A stretch of DNA of 64,000 nt, from positions 3,244,627-3,308,626 of the forward strand of contig NC_030990.1 in NCBI RefSeq assembly GCF_000149955.1, written 5' to 3'. The DNA is from Fusarium oxysporum f. sp. lycopersici 4287. Lineage: Eukaryota > Ascomycota > Sordariomycetes > Hypocreales > Nectriaceae. Position 1 is the first letter of the stretch. Every line of letters begins with the position of its first letter. Below the pieces are notes generated by a model. The model ran no database searches. It was not told the DNA's origin and saw only the letters and a program-made list of their open reading frames with translations. Positions 22,192 through 33,813 of the stretch are shown here, one piece after another. The position numbers were made by a program, and so were the translations under genes.

Positions 22192-23680
22192 TTACTCCTC
22201 GTCTTCTCCTTCTGCATCATGCTCTTCAGAGGCTGACCTCGAGCGACGGCCTGCTGGACTGCTAACCCGATGATGTTCTCCTTCTTCCTCGCCTTCAGCA
22301 TCCTGGCCCTCGTGGTGCTCCTCCTCATTCCCTTCTTCCTCATCGGCCTGTCCCGTGCCAAGGGGGTGATCGCGATGTTGCTTGATCATCTCACGAATAT
22401 CCTCTCTTGGGTCTTCGACGGTGACGTCGAGCTGGTCAACAACTTGCTCCTCATCGGTAATACCAATGTTTCGCGCAATGTTCTTTGTTCGCTGGGGTCG
22501 AATTACAGATTTCTGCATAACAGGATAGTAGTATACGGCCTTCTGGTTGGGATAGAAAGTGTCCTCATTGTAAGCCAGGAGAACCTCTGCGTCGAACTTG
22601 GTCTCATGGTCGTAATTGGTCTCCTGAGCTGTCTCATACGCTCTGAGCCGGTTGTATTGGAAGCATCCACCGTTGACAGAGTCATGAGTGTAGAGTTCGT
22701 CCTCGTTGTGGTCGGCATCCTCAACATCGAACTTGCGACGGAAACGATCCCCCACGTCAGGAGTTGCCGCCAAATAATAGTCAAAATTCATCCAGTTCTG
22801 AGGCTTGGGGTTGTTTTCAGGATCTTGCTCGTGAGCTGCCACAGCTGCCTCATACGCTTCTTCTTCCTCGGCTGTCCGATCAATGGGCCGGAACAAACCA
22901 CTGAGAAGACGTCTGTCATAATCCTTGGTGCTGACCACAGGGTTCTGGTGGAATTTGATCGTAACGTACGCGCCCGAGTCGGGGAAAGCCTCGAGATCTG
23001 GGATGAAAGGTGACACATCGACAACCTTGAGATTTCTCTTGCTTGGGTGTTTGGCACGTTTGGGGTCTTTGAATTCGTGCTCAGCAATGTCGAAGCCCTT
23101 GTCAATCTTTCGCTTAATGACGTGAGGAGCATCGGCTGCAGGCTCCGGGATGCGTCGATTCTTGTTGGCCTTAGTGAGTAGAGCACGAGGTGCAGCACCG
23201 TCTTGTCGCTTTGTGACCGTGGAAGATATGTATTCTGTCCGGCGAAGGAAAGAAACATTGGCTTCTGCGACCTTGTGTTTTCCCAGAGCGGCGATGGGTC
23301 TTAGAAGGGGTCGATCGTGAGGATGAAGAGCAGGAGGATGAGGAGGAGCCTGAATAGCTGGGAGATCGTCAGCTTTGTGAGGTCAAAACACGATAAATAG
23401 TCAACCTACATCGTTCATCGCCATCAAAAACACCAGGCATGCCGACCAAGTCAAGGGGCATTCCCAGTTCAGCATCCGCCTCAATATTCAGCGGCTGCTC
23501 CCTCGCAAGGCGCGAAGCAAAGCCTGGTGTCGTATATTGACCGCTAGCAAGGCCAGTATTGGGTATGTCGAGCAGCTTAGGAGGATGGGGTGGTGGAGGG
23601 AGCGCATTGGAGAATCGGATGCGTGCGATGAAGTCCTGGTGAACCATGCGCTCGCCTGTGCGAGGAGCTGAGGATGACAT
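22192..23680 (-). CDS. PAF1: RNA polymerase II-associated factor PAF1
   Basis: Two exons on the minus strand: 23410-23680 and 22192-23357, giving 478 aa. The start is MSSSAPRTGERMVHQDFIAR followed by RIRFSNALPPPPHPPKLLDI, the conserved opening of Paf1. A 52-nt intron joins FDGDER to SIQAPPHPP. Later blocks include NVSFLRRTEYISS, FDIAEHEF, YVTIKFHQNPVV and FDYYLAATPD. The tail is acidic and Ser/Arg-rich (EEEGNEEEHHEGQ). Paf1 with Ctr9, Cdc73, Rtf1 and Leo1 travels with Pol II and supports H2B ubiquitination and H3K4/K36 methylation. A 247-codon antisense frame over it is a shadow. Confidence 0.93.
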
Positions 23681-24393
23681 GATGGTCGAATTGGCAAGGA
23701 GCGCCGAAGGAGACGTTGGTGAGGGTGTGAAGTCGTGATGTATCTGAAGGGTGTTGGCGCGCGATTCTTTTGTTCAGTTTGGCTTTATGGAGAAGCTTAA
23801 GCGCGGGCACGGCTGAGTTTCGAGGTCAAAGATATCCGAGAATTGCGGCGCGAGGCTGGCCTTGTCCAAGCTCCACGTTTGGCGTAGCCACTAAGACTTC
23901 CTCATGAAACTTACTCCAAATACCTAAACAGCAATTAAACAAAGAAACAGAATAATAACTCAGAGAAAGGTTTTCGGGCAATATAAACATACTTAACATG
24001 TTTTCACCTTAAGTATTGTTTATAAATAATGCCAAAATTAACCTGCACGAAGCTTTATACTGAAGAGCTCGGTCATTCTTTTGATTCATATGATTGTCAT
24101 TTTCATTAAAAAGTTCATCTGCTCTGTTTGTCATGGCCCCAGATCCGTCCAAGTCTATAGCTAAGGTCCGTTTGTGTCACACAAACCCAGTTCCTTTCTT
24201 TATCGCCAAACCCCCATGTGAGTTGTCACCAGTCAATTTCCCCTCGTAATTGAAATACACGCGTCGGAACACGCATCGCATTATTGTGCAGCTTGATAAA
24301 GCTGGCCGTCATGTTTATACAACGCACGCGGGCACTCGTTCAGCGGAGATGGCCGCTGTGCTGAAGAAAAGTATCCCCAAAAGTCGCGTCTGT
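23681..24393. other. Intergenic region, PAF1 promoter and RER1 3' end
   Basis: Contains an A/T-rich stretch at about 23920-24120 and no supported gene. Both flanking genes are on the minus strand. Confidence 0.5.
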
Positions 24394-25127
24394 TTACGAG
24401 CTGTTCTTGGCGTAGTTCTTCTTACCGACAGTAAAGGGTACGTAGCGGTACTTGATCATGTGCTGAATTTGCTTACGCACTAGAAACAATCAATATACGG
24501 AATTGTGTGTGTATGTCATATGGAACTTACTAGTCAGGAAGAAGAGGATGAACCAGTACATGACCAGAACGGGCCAGAAAACTGGCACGTTAAAGATCTC
24601 GAACCAACTGCAGAAGAAGCTGATGATGATAGCTCGGGTGGCCCAGTACCAGAACTTGAACTCAGGAAGTCGGCGAATGAAGGGCTTGAACTCCTCGTCC
24701 TGCTTGGTGGGAAGGGTGCCCACAGAGCCGTCCTCCATCTCGTTGTCGGCCTCTTCGTTGGAGGGGTCGAACTTGGGCTGCAGGAAAGCCAGGAACAGGT
24801 TTAGAAGATAGATTCCGAGCGCATAGGCAACTGCGTAGTTGTAAGTAAGATGATCCGGGTGGGTGATTTGCAGGTTCGAGCCTACCGATATACCAGCCCT
24901 GCGCAAGAAGGATTCGAAGAAAGAAGAGGAGGAGGCAGACAACAGTGCCGACCCATCGGTAGAGGACGAAAGGGGTCGACTGGTCCAGCAAAGCTTGGTA
25001 TTTCTAATCCGTCGTCAGAAGAGTCGCAATGCATAACAGTCTATTTCGAGAGACATACTCGCTGAAGCCTCGAGGTATGGACGCTGACAGCCTCGAAAGG
25101 GGTCTGCTCAGGCTCTGGCGCATTCAT
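24394..25127 (-). CDS. RER1: Golgi-to-ER retrieval receptor RER1
   Basis: Four exons on the minus strand: 25059-25127, 24886-25003, 24531-24830 and 24394-24479, giving 190 aa. It reads MNAPEPEQTPFEAV, YQALLDQSTPFVLYRW, GWYIVAYALGIYLLNLFLAF, then RLPEFKFWYWATRAI and FNVPVFWPVLVMYW. It ends TMRKQIQHMIKYRYVPF and a short tail. Four hydrophobic segments in the expected W-shaped arrangement are visible. Rer1 sorts escaped ER membrane proteins and unassembled subunits into COPI vesicles at the cis-Golgi. All three introns are 51-55 nt. The second and third are phase 1. Confidence 0.95.
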
Positions 25128-26242
25128 CTTGGAAAGAGGATCGGTCGACCGTTGTCAATCGGGATATATGACGGGGAGGAGGCGCAAATTATTCAAATAG
25201 AATAATCGAGTGTAATTGTGCGGAACAAGGACTACGATGTCGTGAGAAAAGTCGAAATCGACAGGAAGAAAAAAAAAGAAGTGATGGCGAATTTGCGATT
25301 GGGGGGTCAGGACTTCCAACTTTGGACTTTTGGCGATGCAGCCACGTAAGGTTTGTTAAGCTCTTGGTACCTAGGCAAGACTAATCAATTCCCCGGTCCT
25401 TTACCGGACAAAGGAGAACTTGATGAACCGTTGACAGGCAGTTTGTTTGGTAGCCTCCCTGAAACTGACAGTTAGCCTATGATCTTATTGGTGATTCAGC
25501 CGGAATACTGCTGAGCGATCTGAGAAGAGCCCCTTGACCCCACATGCGAATGAGGCGCAGTCTTTAATTATCTATTACCGCGTCGCGTCGAGTTGCTTAC
25601 CCCTGTAAGAAGCTCACGCCGTATGTATTCAGTGTACAGAGTACGGAGTAGAGATCCAACTATACATTACTTATCTACCTACTCTGAAGGTAGGCACAGT
25701 TTAATTTACCAGCTCATGGCTACCTGGATGACAACATTCTATTCATAAAGCTGCGATTTATGCTCTATTCTAGGCAGATACCGAAGGCAATGCTCTTCCG
25801 GTTATTCCTCTACCATTAGCGAACAAGAACTTGCAGGGTGTGGCTTGGCCACTACCTCTGCTGCATCATCAATAGATTATTTGTGAAAGAGATTATCAAC
25901 AAGTCGAGTTGAAGGAGTTCCCATCTTAACCTGGAGTTGTCAAGGTGATTAGTTGAACCTCTCACGTGACGTTCAACACAAATCTGGTTGTCGGCTTTGC
26001 CATGGGTATGGGCGGCCCATGTTATCCTCGGCTCTGTTGCGTCACTGGGGAAGCTTAAGCTCCCCGGTTATCAAATACAAGTCCAATACTTACTTATTAT
26101 AGCTCCTCATTGATCAAATTCTTAACTTATACAATAGTAACCGTACCAACTCCTTCAGTTGTGGAACCAACAGATAACGTTTTTACATCACAATATTGAT
26201 CGTTGACTATCTTTCTCATCATTTCCATTCTCTAGTATCACA
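25128..26242. promoter_or_regulatory. Divergent intergenic region RER1 / enoyl-CoA hydratase
   Basis: The 1.1 kb between the two start codons has no supported gene. It includes a GGTACCTAGG stretch (25366-25375) and CTACCTACT...AGGTAGG (25674-25696), the same CCTA-type motif seen in other promoters of this window. Confidence 0.45.
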
Positions 26243-27183
26243 ATGAACACTTTCCGGTGCATGAGACCAGTGGCAGCTCGGGTGGCCTTCCAAAGGTCTA
26301 CTCTTCCTCGCGTTGCTCGAGCTTACAGCTCGACGACTTATGAGTATATCCAAGTTTCTCAACCCAAGCCCGGTGTTGGACAAGGTACGAATGATACTGA
26401 AACAATGCAATCCCTTGGTTTGGTTTATCGAACAGTATCTAACGATGATTAGTTACCTTGAACCGTCCTAAGGCCCTCAACGCCCTATGCACGCCTCTTA
26501 TCAAAGAGCTCAACCAGGCTCTTCTTGAATTTAATGTGGCCGACGATACGTCAGTCATTATTTTAACCGGCTCCCAAAAGGCGTTTGCAGCTGGTGCTGA
26601 TATCAAGGAGATGGCCCCGCTTACCTTCGCCGAAGCTTACACCAAGTCCTTCATCGAGTCCTGGTCAGACCTCACCACTCAGGTGAAAAAGCCAATCATC
26701 GCTGCAGTTTCGGGGCATGCCCTTGGTGGAGGCTGCGAGCTCGCCATGATGTGTGATCTCATCTATTGTACTGAGAATGCGAACTTCGGCCAACCCGAGA
26801 TCAAGCTCGGGACTGTTCCTGGAGCTGGTGGCAGCCAGCGCCTTACTCGTGCCATCGGCAAGTCAAAGGCAATGGAACTCATTCTGACCGGAAAGTCACT
26901 TTCTGGTGTCGATGCAGAGAAATGGGGACTCGCTGCCAGGGTGTTTCCCACGTATGAGGCTCTGATGGAGGAGACGCTCAAGACAGCCGAGACAATTGCT
27001 GGCTACTCCAAGGTGGCTGTTCAAGCCGCCAAGGAGGTTGTCAACAAGAGCCAGGATCTGGCCCTACGTGATGGTGTCGAGTATGAGCGGCGAGTCTTCC
27101 ACAGCTTGTTTGGTAGCCAAGATCAGAAGATTGGCATGAAGGCGTTCGCAGAAAAGAAGAAGGCTGAGTGGAGTCACTCATAA
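26243..27183 (+). CDS. Mitochondrial short-chain enoyl-CoA hydratase
   Basis: Two exons: 26243-26384 and 26453-27183, giving 290 aa. The N-terminus (MNTFRCMRPVAARVAFQRST, then LPRVARAYSST) is an Arg/Ser-rich, acid-free presequence. The crotonase fold carries the oxyanion-hole block AFAAGADIKEM, then HALGGGCELAMMCD and PEIKLGTVPGAGG. The two catalytic glutamates fall at 143 and 163, close to Glu144/Glu164 of rat ECHS1. It should hydrate 2-trans-enoyl-CoA in mitochondrial beta-oxidation or valine catabolism. The closing RRVFHSLFGSQDQKIGMKAF and AEKKKAEW are also family-typical. Confidence 0.93.
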
Positions 27184-27788
27184 GCGCTATTTGGAATTTA
27201 GGGATGTGCCTTGACGGCGTTTATATAAAAAATATGAATGCAAGACCCATTGCAGATATGAAAACCGCCACGACGTCCATCTGTTTACTAACTCAAGTGT
27301 GGGGTTGAGATAGTTGTTCACAGGTACAGGTATCAGTTGCATGGCTGGCCGTAAGAAAATGGATATCAAACATCTACTGTATGAAACATACTTAAACCGA
27401 CTATATCCAAGAGAAAGAAAAAAGTAGAAAAAATATTCGTAAATTAACCTAGGGTTGCAATGCAAGAGAGGTTCGAGGCGACTTGTGAGATGATGCAACA
27501 ATCCATGTCTTAAAACACCCTGCAAGCACCTATACATGGATGTTCGTCTTCACTTGCAGAGTCGCTCTTCCCGTTTTTATGGTATGCTGTGGCCCAACAG
27601 CCAACACATCTCTAAATACAACCTGTACCAAAAACCGTGTGTTGTCGTGAACAGCTATTTCTGGTTATCCCTGGCAGAGAGTCTTGACGCCCAGGCCGAC
27701 CCCGCCACCCACTCACACCTATGGAGGTTAGTAGGTACCTAAGGTTACTACTAACTTAGTACCTACTAAGGCATAGGGATAGTTGGTA
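27184..27788. other. Intergenic region before the transposon
   Basis: Holds the hydratase 3' UTR and a GTAGGTACCTAAGG / TTAGTACCTACTAAGG pair at 27729-27770. No gene is supported. The stretch ends at the TA dinucleotide flanking the Tc1 element. Confidence 0.5.
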
Positions 27789-27797
27789 CAATCACGT

Positions 27798-27821
27798 GCC
27801 AAAAGTCTGGAATCACCCCGC
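27798..27821 (+). repeat. Left terminal inverted repeat (perfect core)
   Basis: Begins GCCAAAAGTCTGGAATC and pairs over all 24 bases with the right copy at 29144-29167. Confidence 0.93.
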
Positions 27822-27892
27822 TCGACCCCCGCTTTCTCACCAAGGTAGCTCAACCATCTCATCAACTTTAACACGCAGTATCTCGATGAAAA

Positions 27893-29031
27893 ATGGCTTC
27901 TGAAGAGCGCTCTTTTGGCTCAGAAATAAGCGGAAATCGCCAATTTAATCATGAATTTACTCCGGTCCAAAGAGCTGCAATAATGGCGGAGTTACGGGCC
28001 GGCAAATCTCAACGTACAGTTGCAGCTAACTTCAACACCACGCAAGGTACAATATCGAAGACCAAAAAACGCTGGGAAGAAGAGGAAATACTGCAATCTA
28101 GGGCACGAAAAGGGCGTCCTAAGAAACTTACGGCGCTGCAGATTGTAAGAATTAATTCATTTATTAATCGGCATCGTGAGATCACTTGGAATGACGTTCT
28201 TCTTGAGCTTGGTTTAGATGTCTCAATCCGTACCTTAAAACGACGTCTACAGAGCTATTGGCGCCGTAAATGGCGGTCAAAAAGACGGATTAAACTATCA
28301 GAAGAAGATGCAAAAGCCAGGCTTAAGCACTGTGAGTTTTGGCTCCATCATCTTGACGATTATATACAGGTAAGTCAGTTAAAAGTGAAGCTATTACCAC
28401 TGACTTTGCCGTACAGATTTGCTTCAGTGACGAAGTTACTGTACAGAATGCACCGAACAACCCCGACGGCTGGGTCTTTCGCCGACCTAATGAGAGATAT
28501 AGGAAGGACCTAGTTAACATTCAGTCACACGGAAAGGCTTGTCAGTCGGTCATGTTCTGGGGAGCCATTGCTGGAACTAATAGGTCATATATTATCCCTA
28601 TGATAAGGGATCCGGCGGCCAAAAAAGGAGGTTATTCCAGCTGGTCATACAGGAAGGCTCTTACAGAAGGTCTCCTCCCTTTCCTCGATGAATTTGAGCT
28701 ATTTCAGCAAGACAACGCCCGTGTGCATATCGCCAAAGCTACAATAGATTGGTTGCTTTTACACGGAATTATTCCAATTAATTGGCCGGCACATTCCCCT
28801 GATTTAAACCCAATTGAACATATCTGGAAGGCTTTAAAAGCTAAATTACGAAGGATTCATCCAGAATATATCAAATTAGGCAAAAGCGAGGCTCACAGGA
28901 AATTGCTGATTAAATGGATCCAAGAAGCGTGGGAGGCCTTGCCGGACCACCTGATTTTGAAGCTCACGAAGTCTGCCCAAAACAGGCTTCGCGCTTGTAT
29001 GCGCGCGCGTGGTTGGTATACAAAGTATTGA
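27893..29031 (+). CDS. Tc1-like DD34E transposase
   Basis: Two exons: 27893-28369 and 28417-29031, giving 363 aa. The N-terminus has a helix-turn-helix (FTPVQRAAIMAELRAGKSQR, then GTISKTKKRW) and a basic GRPKKLTA hook, followed by a second HTH. The DDE domain carries the first Asp in ICFSDEVTV, the second in FQQDNARVH and the Glu in NPIEHIW, with 34 residues between the last two. Without intron 28370-28416 (GTAAGT...TACAG) the two halves are in different frames; with it removed they join perfectly. No stop or frameshift is present, so the enzyme could be functional. Confidence 0.92.
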
Positions 29032-29143
29032 TCTCCTGATTCAGGGCTTTAAAATGATATATAAATGAAGCTATCACGATAATTCCCTCTATTTCAATTG
29101 CAATGTGAAGTCCGGCGGTGAGATCGAGGGTGCTGTTGGGGGT

Positions 29144-29167
29144 GCGGGGTGATTCCAGACTTTTGGC
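29144..29167 (-). repeat. Right terminal inverted repeat (perfect core)
   Basis: Exact reverse complement of 27798-27821, ending GATTCCAGACTTTTGGC on the plus strand. Confidence 0.93.
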
Positions 29168-29334
29168 CTGACATTTTAGTAGCTGGCGTATTGGATGGAT
29201 CGTAGCTTTCCTAGCCAACAACCCAACATCACCCTTTACCTTCAATCAACATATTCTCTTCGGCACAACCTTGTTTCTTCACGCGCATACTATTTTCATC
29301 CCAATCATGGGCCGGGATTGATCAAGTATCATGA

Positions 29335-32214
29335 ATGGAGCCCACGAACGCTGGCTTGGACTTGGAAAAGGAGCTGACGTGCTCTGTAAATCTCCCCGCC
29401 TTTTTGACTCCAAAGTCGATGGCTGCCAACTGCTAACCTTGTCTGTAGATCTGCACGGAGCTCCTATACCAACCTTTGACTCTTCTTGATTGCCTTCACA
29501 CGTTTTGCGGTGCCTGTCTGAAGGAATGGTTTACTTTCCAGGCTGCGACGGCCGAGCGGGCGCCAAACCCGCCTGCTCCTGGTACAAACATTTTTACATG
29601 CCCGTCATGTCGAGCTGCTGTACGGACGACCCAACATAATGCGACCGTCGTCACTCTCTTGGATATGTTTATAGCAGCAAGCCCTGGCAAGGATCGTTCA
29701 GCAGCAGAGAAGGAAGAGATGGCAAGGAAGTATAAACCTGGCGACCAAGTCCTCCCGACGATAAATACACATCGAACGGCGGATGAGCGGCGCATCGACG
29801 CTGAAGACAGAAGGTTGGTGGAGGAGGTTCGAGAACTAAGTTTACAAGAGGCGGGAGTATCTTCGGGGCCACCAAGGACGCGGCGGAGACGTGAGAGTCG
29901 ATCTGCGGACGACAGAAGAAGGACAAGCAGAGACAGGGAAAGGGACCGAGGCAGAGATAGAAGCGTCGATAGCCGCCATCAGCGACGAGGAAGCCGTCGC
30001 CCACGAGCTGATGAGGGAGGTCGGCATAGCTCTGATCAACTCCATGTCGAAGGCGAGCGACGACGTCGACGAAGCGAGTCGAGGCAGCGCCAGATTGAGC
30101 ACCAGTCATCGATTCGATCACTAATCAGCTCGGGAGATATGAGTGAGAGGGATATCGAACGAGAAATAGAGTCATTTGCCAGACAGATCCAGGAAGAAGG
30201 TCTCCTCGACGGGCTCGATTTGGACAACATCGATTTGAGTCGCGACGACGAGCTCAGCAGGAGGATCACTGAGGCATACCGACGTCGGCAGAGGGATCGA
30301 ACACGCCAAGAAGCGAGGAGGAACAATGGAAATAACTATCCCCCGTTGACACGATATGCCGAGAATGCGGCAGCTGGGGACCCTCGCATGTTGGCCCCAG
30401 AAGGAGGTCGACCAAGAGAAAGATCTCGACCACATTCTCGGTCTGCGAGCGCTGCAAGTGCTACCAGTGCTGCGAGTCAGACAGAGGAACGGAGTCGTCC
30501 GCCAACATCTACGAACTTAGCAAACTTAGAGGTCCAGGAGCCAATCCGAAGGCCTAGGAGACGGACTGCTAGCGGAGGTCGAAGCTCTACCACTCCAGTA
30601 TTTCCGACCACTGCTGAACCCAGGCCTGCTGCTCGGTCCTCTACGGACCTGGGATCGAGACCCCAGGCTTCTGATATAACGCAGTCCCGACCTAGCTTTA
30701 GCGAGGGACGCAGCACGAGCACACCCATCCATACCGTACCGTTTCCCAACCCAACAGAAGCGGCTTCATTCAGCAACAATACCGGGAATATGTCGTTTGC
30801 CAGTCGTCAAGGAACCTCTCAAAGTGCATCGGTCCCTCCTCTATTCTCCCATCATGATGCAGCAGCCGGCCGGGCAAACAGACCTCGTCCGGTTGATCTT
30901 GCTATTGTTCATCAGACTGTGACCAGCCCGATTAGTAGTCCCACCGTCTCAGGACACCAGAGGACCAGGTCACAGCTCTACCCTGAACCTTCAGTCAGCT
31001 GCTCACGATGCAACAAGCAGCACATCGAATATGAGCTCCATTACAATTGCTCCATTTGCGCCAATGGACAATGGAATGTATGCCTCAACTGTTATCGGGC
31101 TGGCAAAGGCTGTCATCACTGGTTTGGGTTCGGCCATGGTGCTTTTTCCAAATGGGAAAAGATCCGCCAGCAGAAAGGGGATGCTTCACTTCCACAGCCA
31201 CATACACTGACAGCTCTCCGTTACCGTCCTCCCCGCTCATCTCCTGGCGGGGCAGACGGACGAAAAACACTGACAGCGGACGATCCTCGACATCGGTTAG
31301 AAAGCGGTACTTTCTGTGCTAAATGCTCCGCTTGGACGAACGAGTGTTATTGGCGGTGCGACATATGTAACGAGGGCGACTGGGGCTTTTGCAACGACTG
31401 TGTGAATCAGGGAAGATCATGCACACATCCCTTACTTCCAATGGCTCACGAAGCCACCCAGTCTAACCAACACAGGCCTGGAAGTCCTCCTAGATCACCT
31501 GGTCGACCCACGGCAGCAACAATATTTAAGGGCCCTAACGCATCCAGCATCAAACCATTCGAATACTTGTCATTCACCACAAGATGCGACTTGTGTCAGG
31601 AGCCCATCCAACCGAATCAAGCACGATATCACTGCTATCAGTGTACAAGCTCCTTGGTATCAGATGCTGCACCAGGTGATTACGATATATGTTCTTCATG
31701 TTATGGGAACTTGATCGTACAAAGACAGATCAGCCCTGAAAACGGCCATTCAGGTTGGAGGAGATGCCTTAACGGGCATAGAATGGTAGTCATCGCATTT
31801 ACGGATGGGAAGAGTGGGCGATGGAGATATATAGCCCAGGACTTGGTGGGAGGCCAAGGATTAAAGCCAGAGGCAGCTGAAAAGGCAGAACACCGCGAGA
31901 AAGGACTTCAGAAATGGGTTTGGCACGAAAATGGTCAAGATTTAGCCCGGCTTGTCACCAAAGACGTGTCAGAAACGGCGCCGAGCGAGAGCGGTTTCGC
32001 AAAGAGCTTGCCACCTGATGGCGGAGTCGGACTGAAGGCGACTGCGAGGTTTGGATGGTACCCCAGACCGGGAGCGGACGACGAACTTCTCTTTCCAAAG
32101 GGAGCGGAGATCAAAGAGATCGAGGATGTGAACGGAGAATGGTTCTTTGGAGCATATATGGGTACTCGGGGCTTGTTCCCAGCGCCATATGTGCGGTTAG
32201 AACAGGATGCCTAA
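29335..32214 (+). CDS. RING finger, ZZ-like zinc finger and SH3 protein (putative E3 ligase)
   Basis: Two exons: 29335-29385 and 29449-32214, giving 938 aa. A C3HC4 RING spans 16-71 (C16, C19, C32, H34, C37, C40, C68, C71), and the intron falls inside its first CxxC. Residues 140-500 are Arg/Ser/Glu-rich and probably disordered. Three Cys-rich ZZ-like fingers follow: about 535-575 (CSRCNKQHIEYELHYNC), 640-685 (FCAKCSAWTNECYWRCDIC) and 730-790 (RCDLCQEPIQPNQARYHC). A C-terminal SH3 domain (about 878-938) contains ARFGWYPRPGADDELLFPKG and ends FGAYMGTRGLFPAPYVRL. RING implies ubiquitin transfer; ZZ and SH3 imply peptide binding. The substrate is unknown. The start lies 158 bp from a transposon end. 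Confidence 0.87.
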
Positions 32215-32518
32215 AATTGCAAGAGCTGGCGACGCCGTGATGGACACGCGAGAATCTAATACTTATTTATATAATGGCTGCGTTAGTGATTTGTATTTGT
32301 TGGTATCCAGGCTTGAAGCCGTATGGAAGTCGGTGCGGGACTTGGTCATCCAACACCGACAGCCCGGGATTGCGCCATTGCCGATTGCGGCCCCACCATC
32401 CAAATACATTTCCCTTTGATCTCTTCTATAAGCTCAACTTATTCCTGTTGTGGGACACCCCGACTTTTGTGACTGTCAATTGGTTTGGTCAAGATCGCGA
32501 CACTTCACACATTAAATC

Positions 32519-33690
32519 ATGTTCCGTCCCAGCGTCAGGCGGCTTGCAGCTGCCGCGGCCAAAGCTGCGGCAGCTCCCAGCTCTCATACCCTCAATGTGT
32601 CTCGAGCTCAAGGTGTCTCGAGAGGTTTGACAGGAGGTGCGCCTATCATCAATGTAATCCCGGTCCTTGAAAGGGAATCTGACCTATAATAGCTATTGGA
32701 AATACCCCTCTCATCCGTCTGAACCACCTCTCCGAGGAGACTGGCTGTGAGATCCTCGGCAAGGCAGAGTTCATGAATCCTGGTGGTTCCGTCAAGGACC
32801 GCGCAGCGCTGTACGTTGTTAAGGACGCCGAGGAGCGCGGTCTCCTCAAACCTGGAGGCACTGTTGTCGAAGGGACCGCAGGAAACACCGGTATCGGCCT
32901 CGCTCACGTCTGTCGTTCGCGCGGCTATAAGCTCGTTATATACATGCCAAACACCCAGTCTCAGGGCAAGATCGATCTTTTGCGGCTCCTCGGCGCTGAG
33001 GTCTACCCGGTCCCTGCTGTCGCGTTCGATAATCCCGAGAACTACAACCATCAGGCCCGTCGACACGCTGAGCGACTCGACAACGCCGTTTGGACGAACC
33101 AATTCGACAACACAGCCAATCGCCGTGCGCATATCGAGACGACGGGCCCTGAGATCTGGGCGCAGACAGATGGAAAGATTGACGCTTTCACATGCGCCAC
33201 TGGAACTGCTGGTACCCTAGCCGGCATTACAAGGTATCTGAAGGACGTCTCTGATGGCCGGGTCAAGAGTTTCCTTGCCGACCCTCCAGGCAGTGTGCTT
33301 CATTCTTATGTATCCTCTGGCGGCAAGCTTACCGAGCGCACGGGTTCCAGTATCACCGAGGGTATTGGACAAGGTCGCATCACCGACAATCTCCAGCCTG
33401 ATATTGGCCTGGTAGACGGTTCGCTGCACATCTCAGACGAGAAGAGCATTGAAATGGTCTACCGATGCTTAGATGAGGAGGGGTTGTACCTCGGTGCCAG
33501 CTCCTCTCTCAACGTTGTAGCTGCCAAGGAGGTTGCTGAGAAGCTGGGCAAAGGTCATACTGTCGTCACTGTCCTCTGCGACGGTGCTTACAGATACGCT
33601 GATCGACTGTTCTCGCGCAAGTGGTTGACAGACAAGAAGCTTCTGGGAGCTATTCCCAAGCACCTGGAGAAGTACATCGTTTTGCCTTAG
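32519..33690 (+). CDS. Mitochondrial cysteine synthase (PLP-dependent O-acetylserine lyase type)
   Basis: Two exons: 32519-32636 and 32693-33690, giving 371 aa. The first 38 residues ([20 protein letters not shown]) form a typical mitochondrial presequence. The fold-type II PLP enzyme starts at [14 protein letters not shown]. The Schiff-base lysine is in [12 protein letters not shown] (K74), the phosphate-binding loop in [12 protein letters not shown], and the cofactor-contacting stretch in [15 protein letters not shown]. The family makes cysteine from O-acetylserine (or O-acetylhomoserine) and sulfide. In fungi this mitochondrial 'cysteine synthase 2' type may serve sulfide or cyanide handling as well; the exact substrate is not decidable here. 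The gene follows the RING gene at 304 bp, same strand. Confidence 0.9.
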
Positions 33691-33813
33691 AGGCATCCCA
33701 TATAAAAAGAATCTCGTTGATACATATATAGTACATGATAATTCCCCCGCTATCCGTGACAGATCGTCCTCATGTAGACTCCGGGTCTTCTCAAAGTGCA
33801 TGAATATTTTCGA

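Larger units (their letters stand above)
27789..29176 (+). mobile_element. Tc1/mariner (DD34E) transposon, apparently intact
   Basis: A 1.39 kb element flanked by TA at 27787-27788 and 29177-29178. The termini are inverted. A 24-nt block at 27798-27821 is exactly complementary to 29144-29167, and the block sits nine bases inside the TA at both ends. Those outer nine bases are only partly complementary (four of nine). It encodes one full transposase gene with a 47-nt intron. Intact coding capacity and TIRs suggest recent insertion. It belongs to the Tc1-type group by its DD34E spacing, but its TIR does not look like that of the known Fusarium element impala as I remember it. Confidence 0.88.

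Noticed and set aside
22270..23013. Plus-strand 247-codon frame
   Set aside because: Antisense shadow of PAF1; hydrophobic composition is an artefact of reading the complement of an acidic protein.
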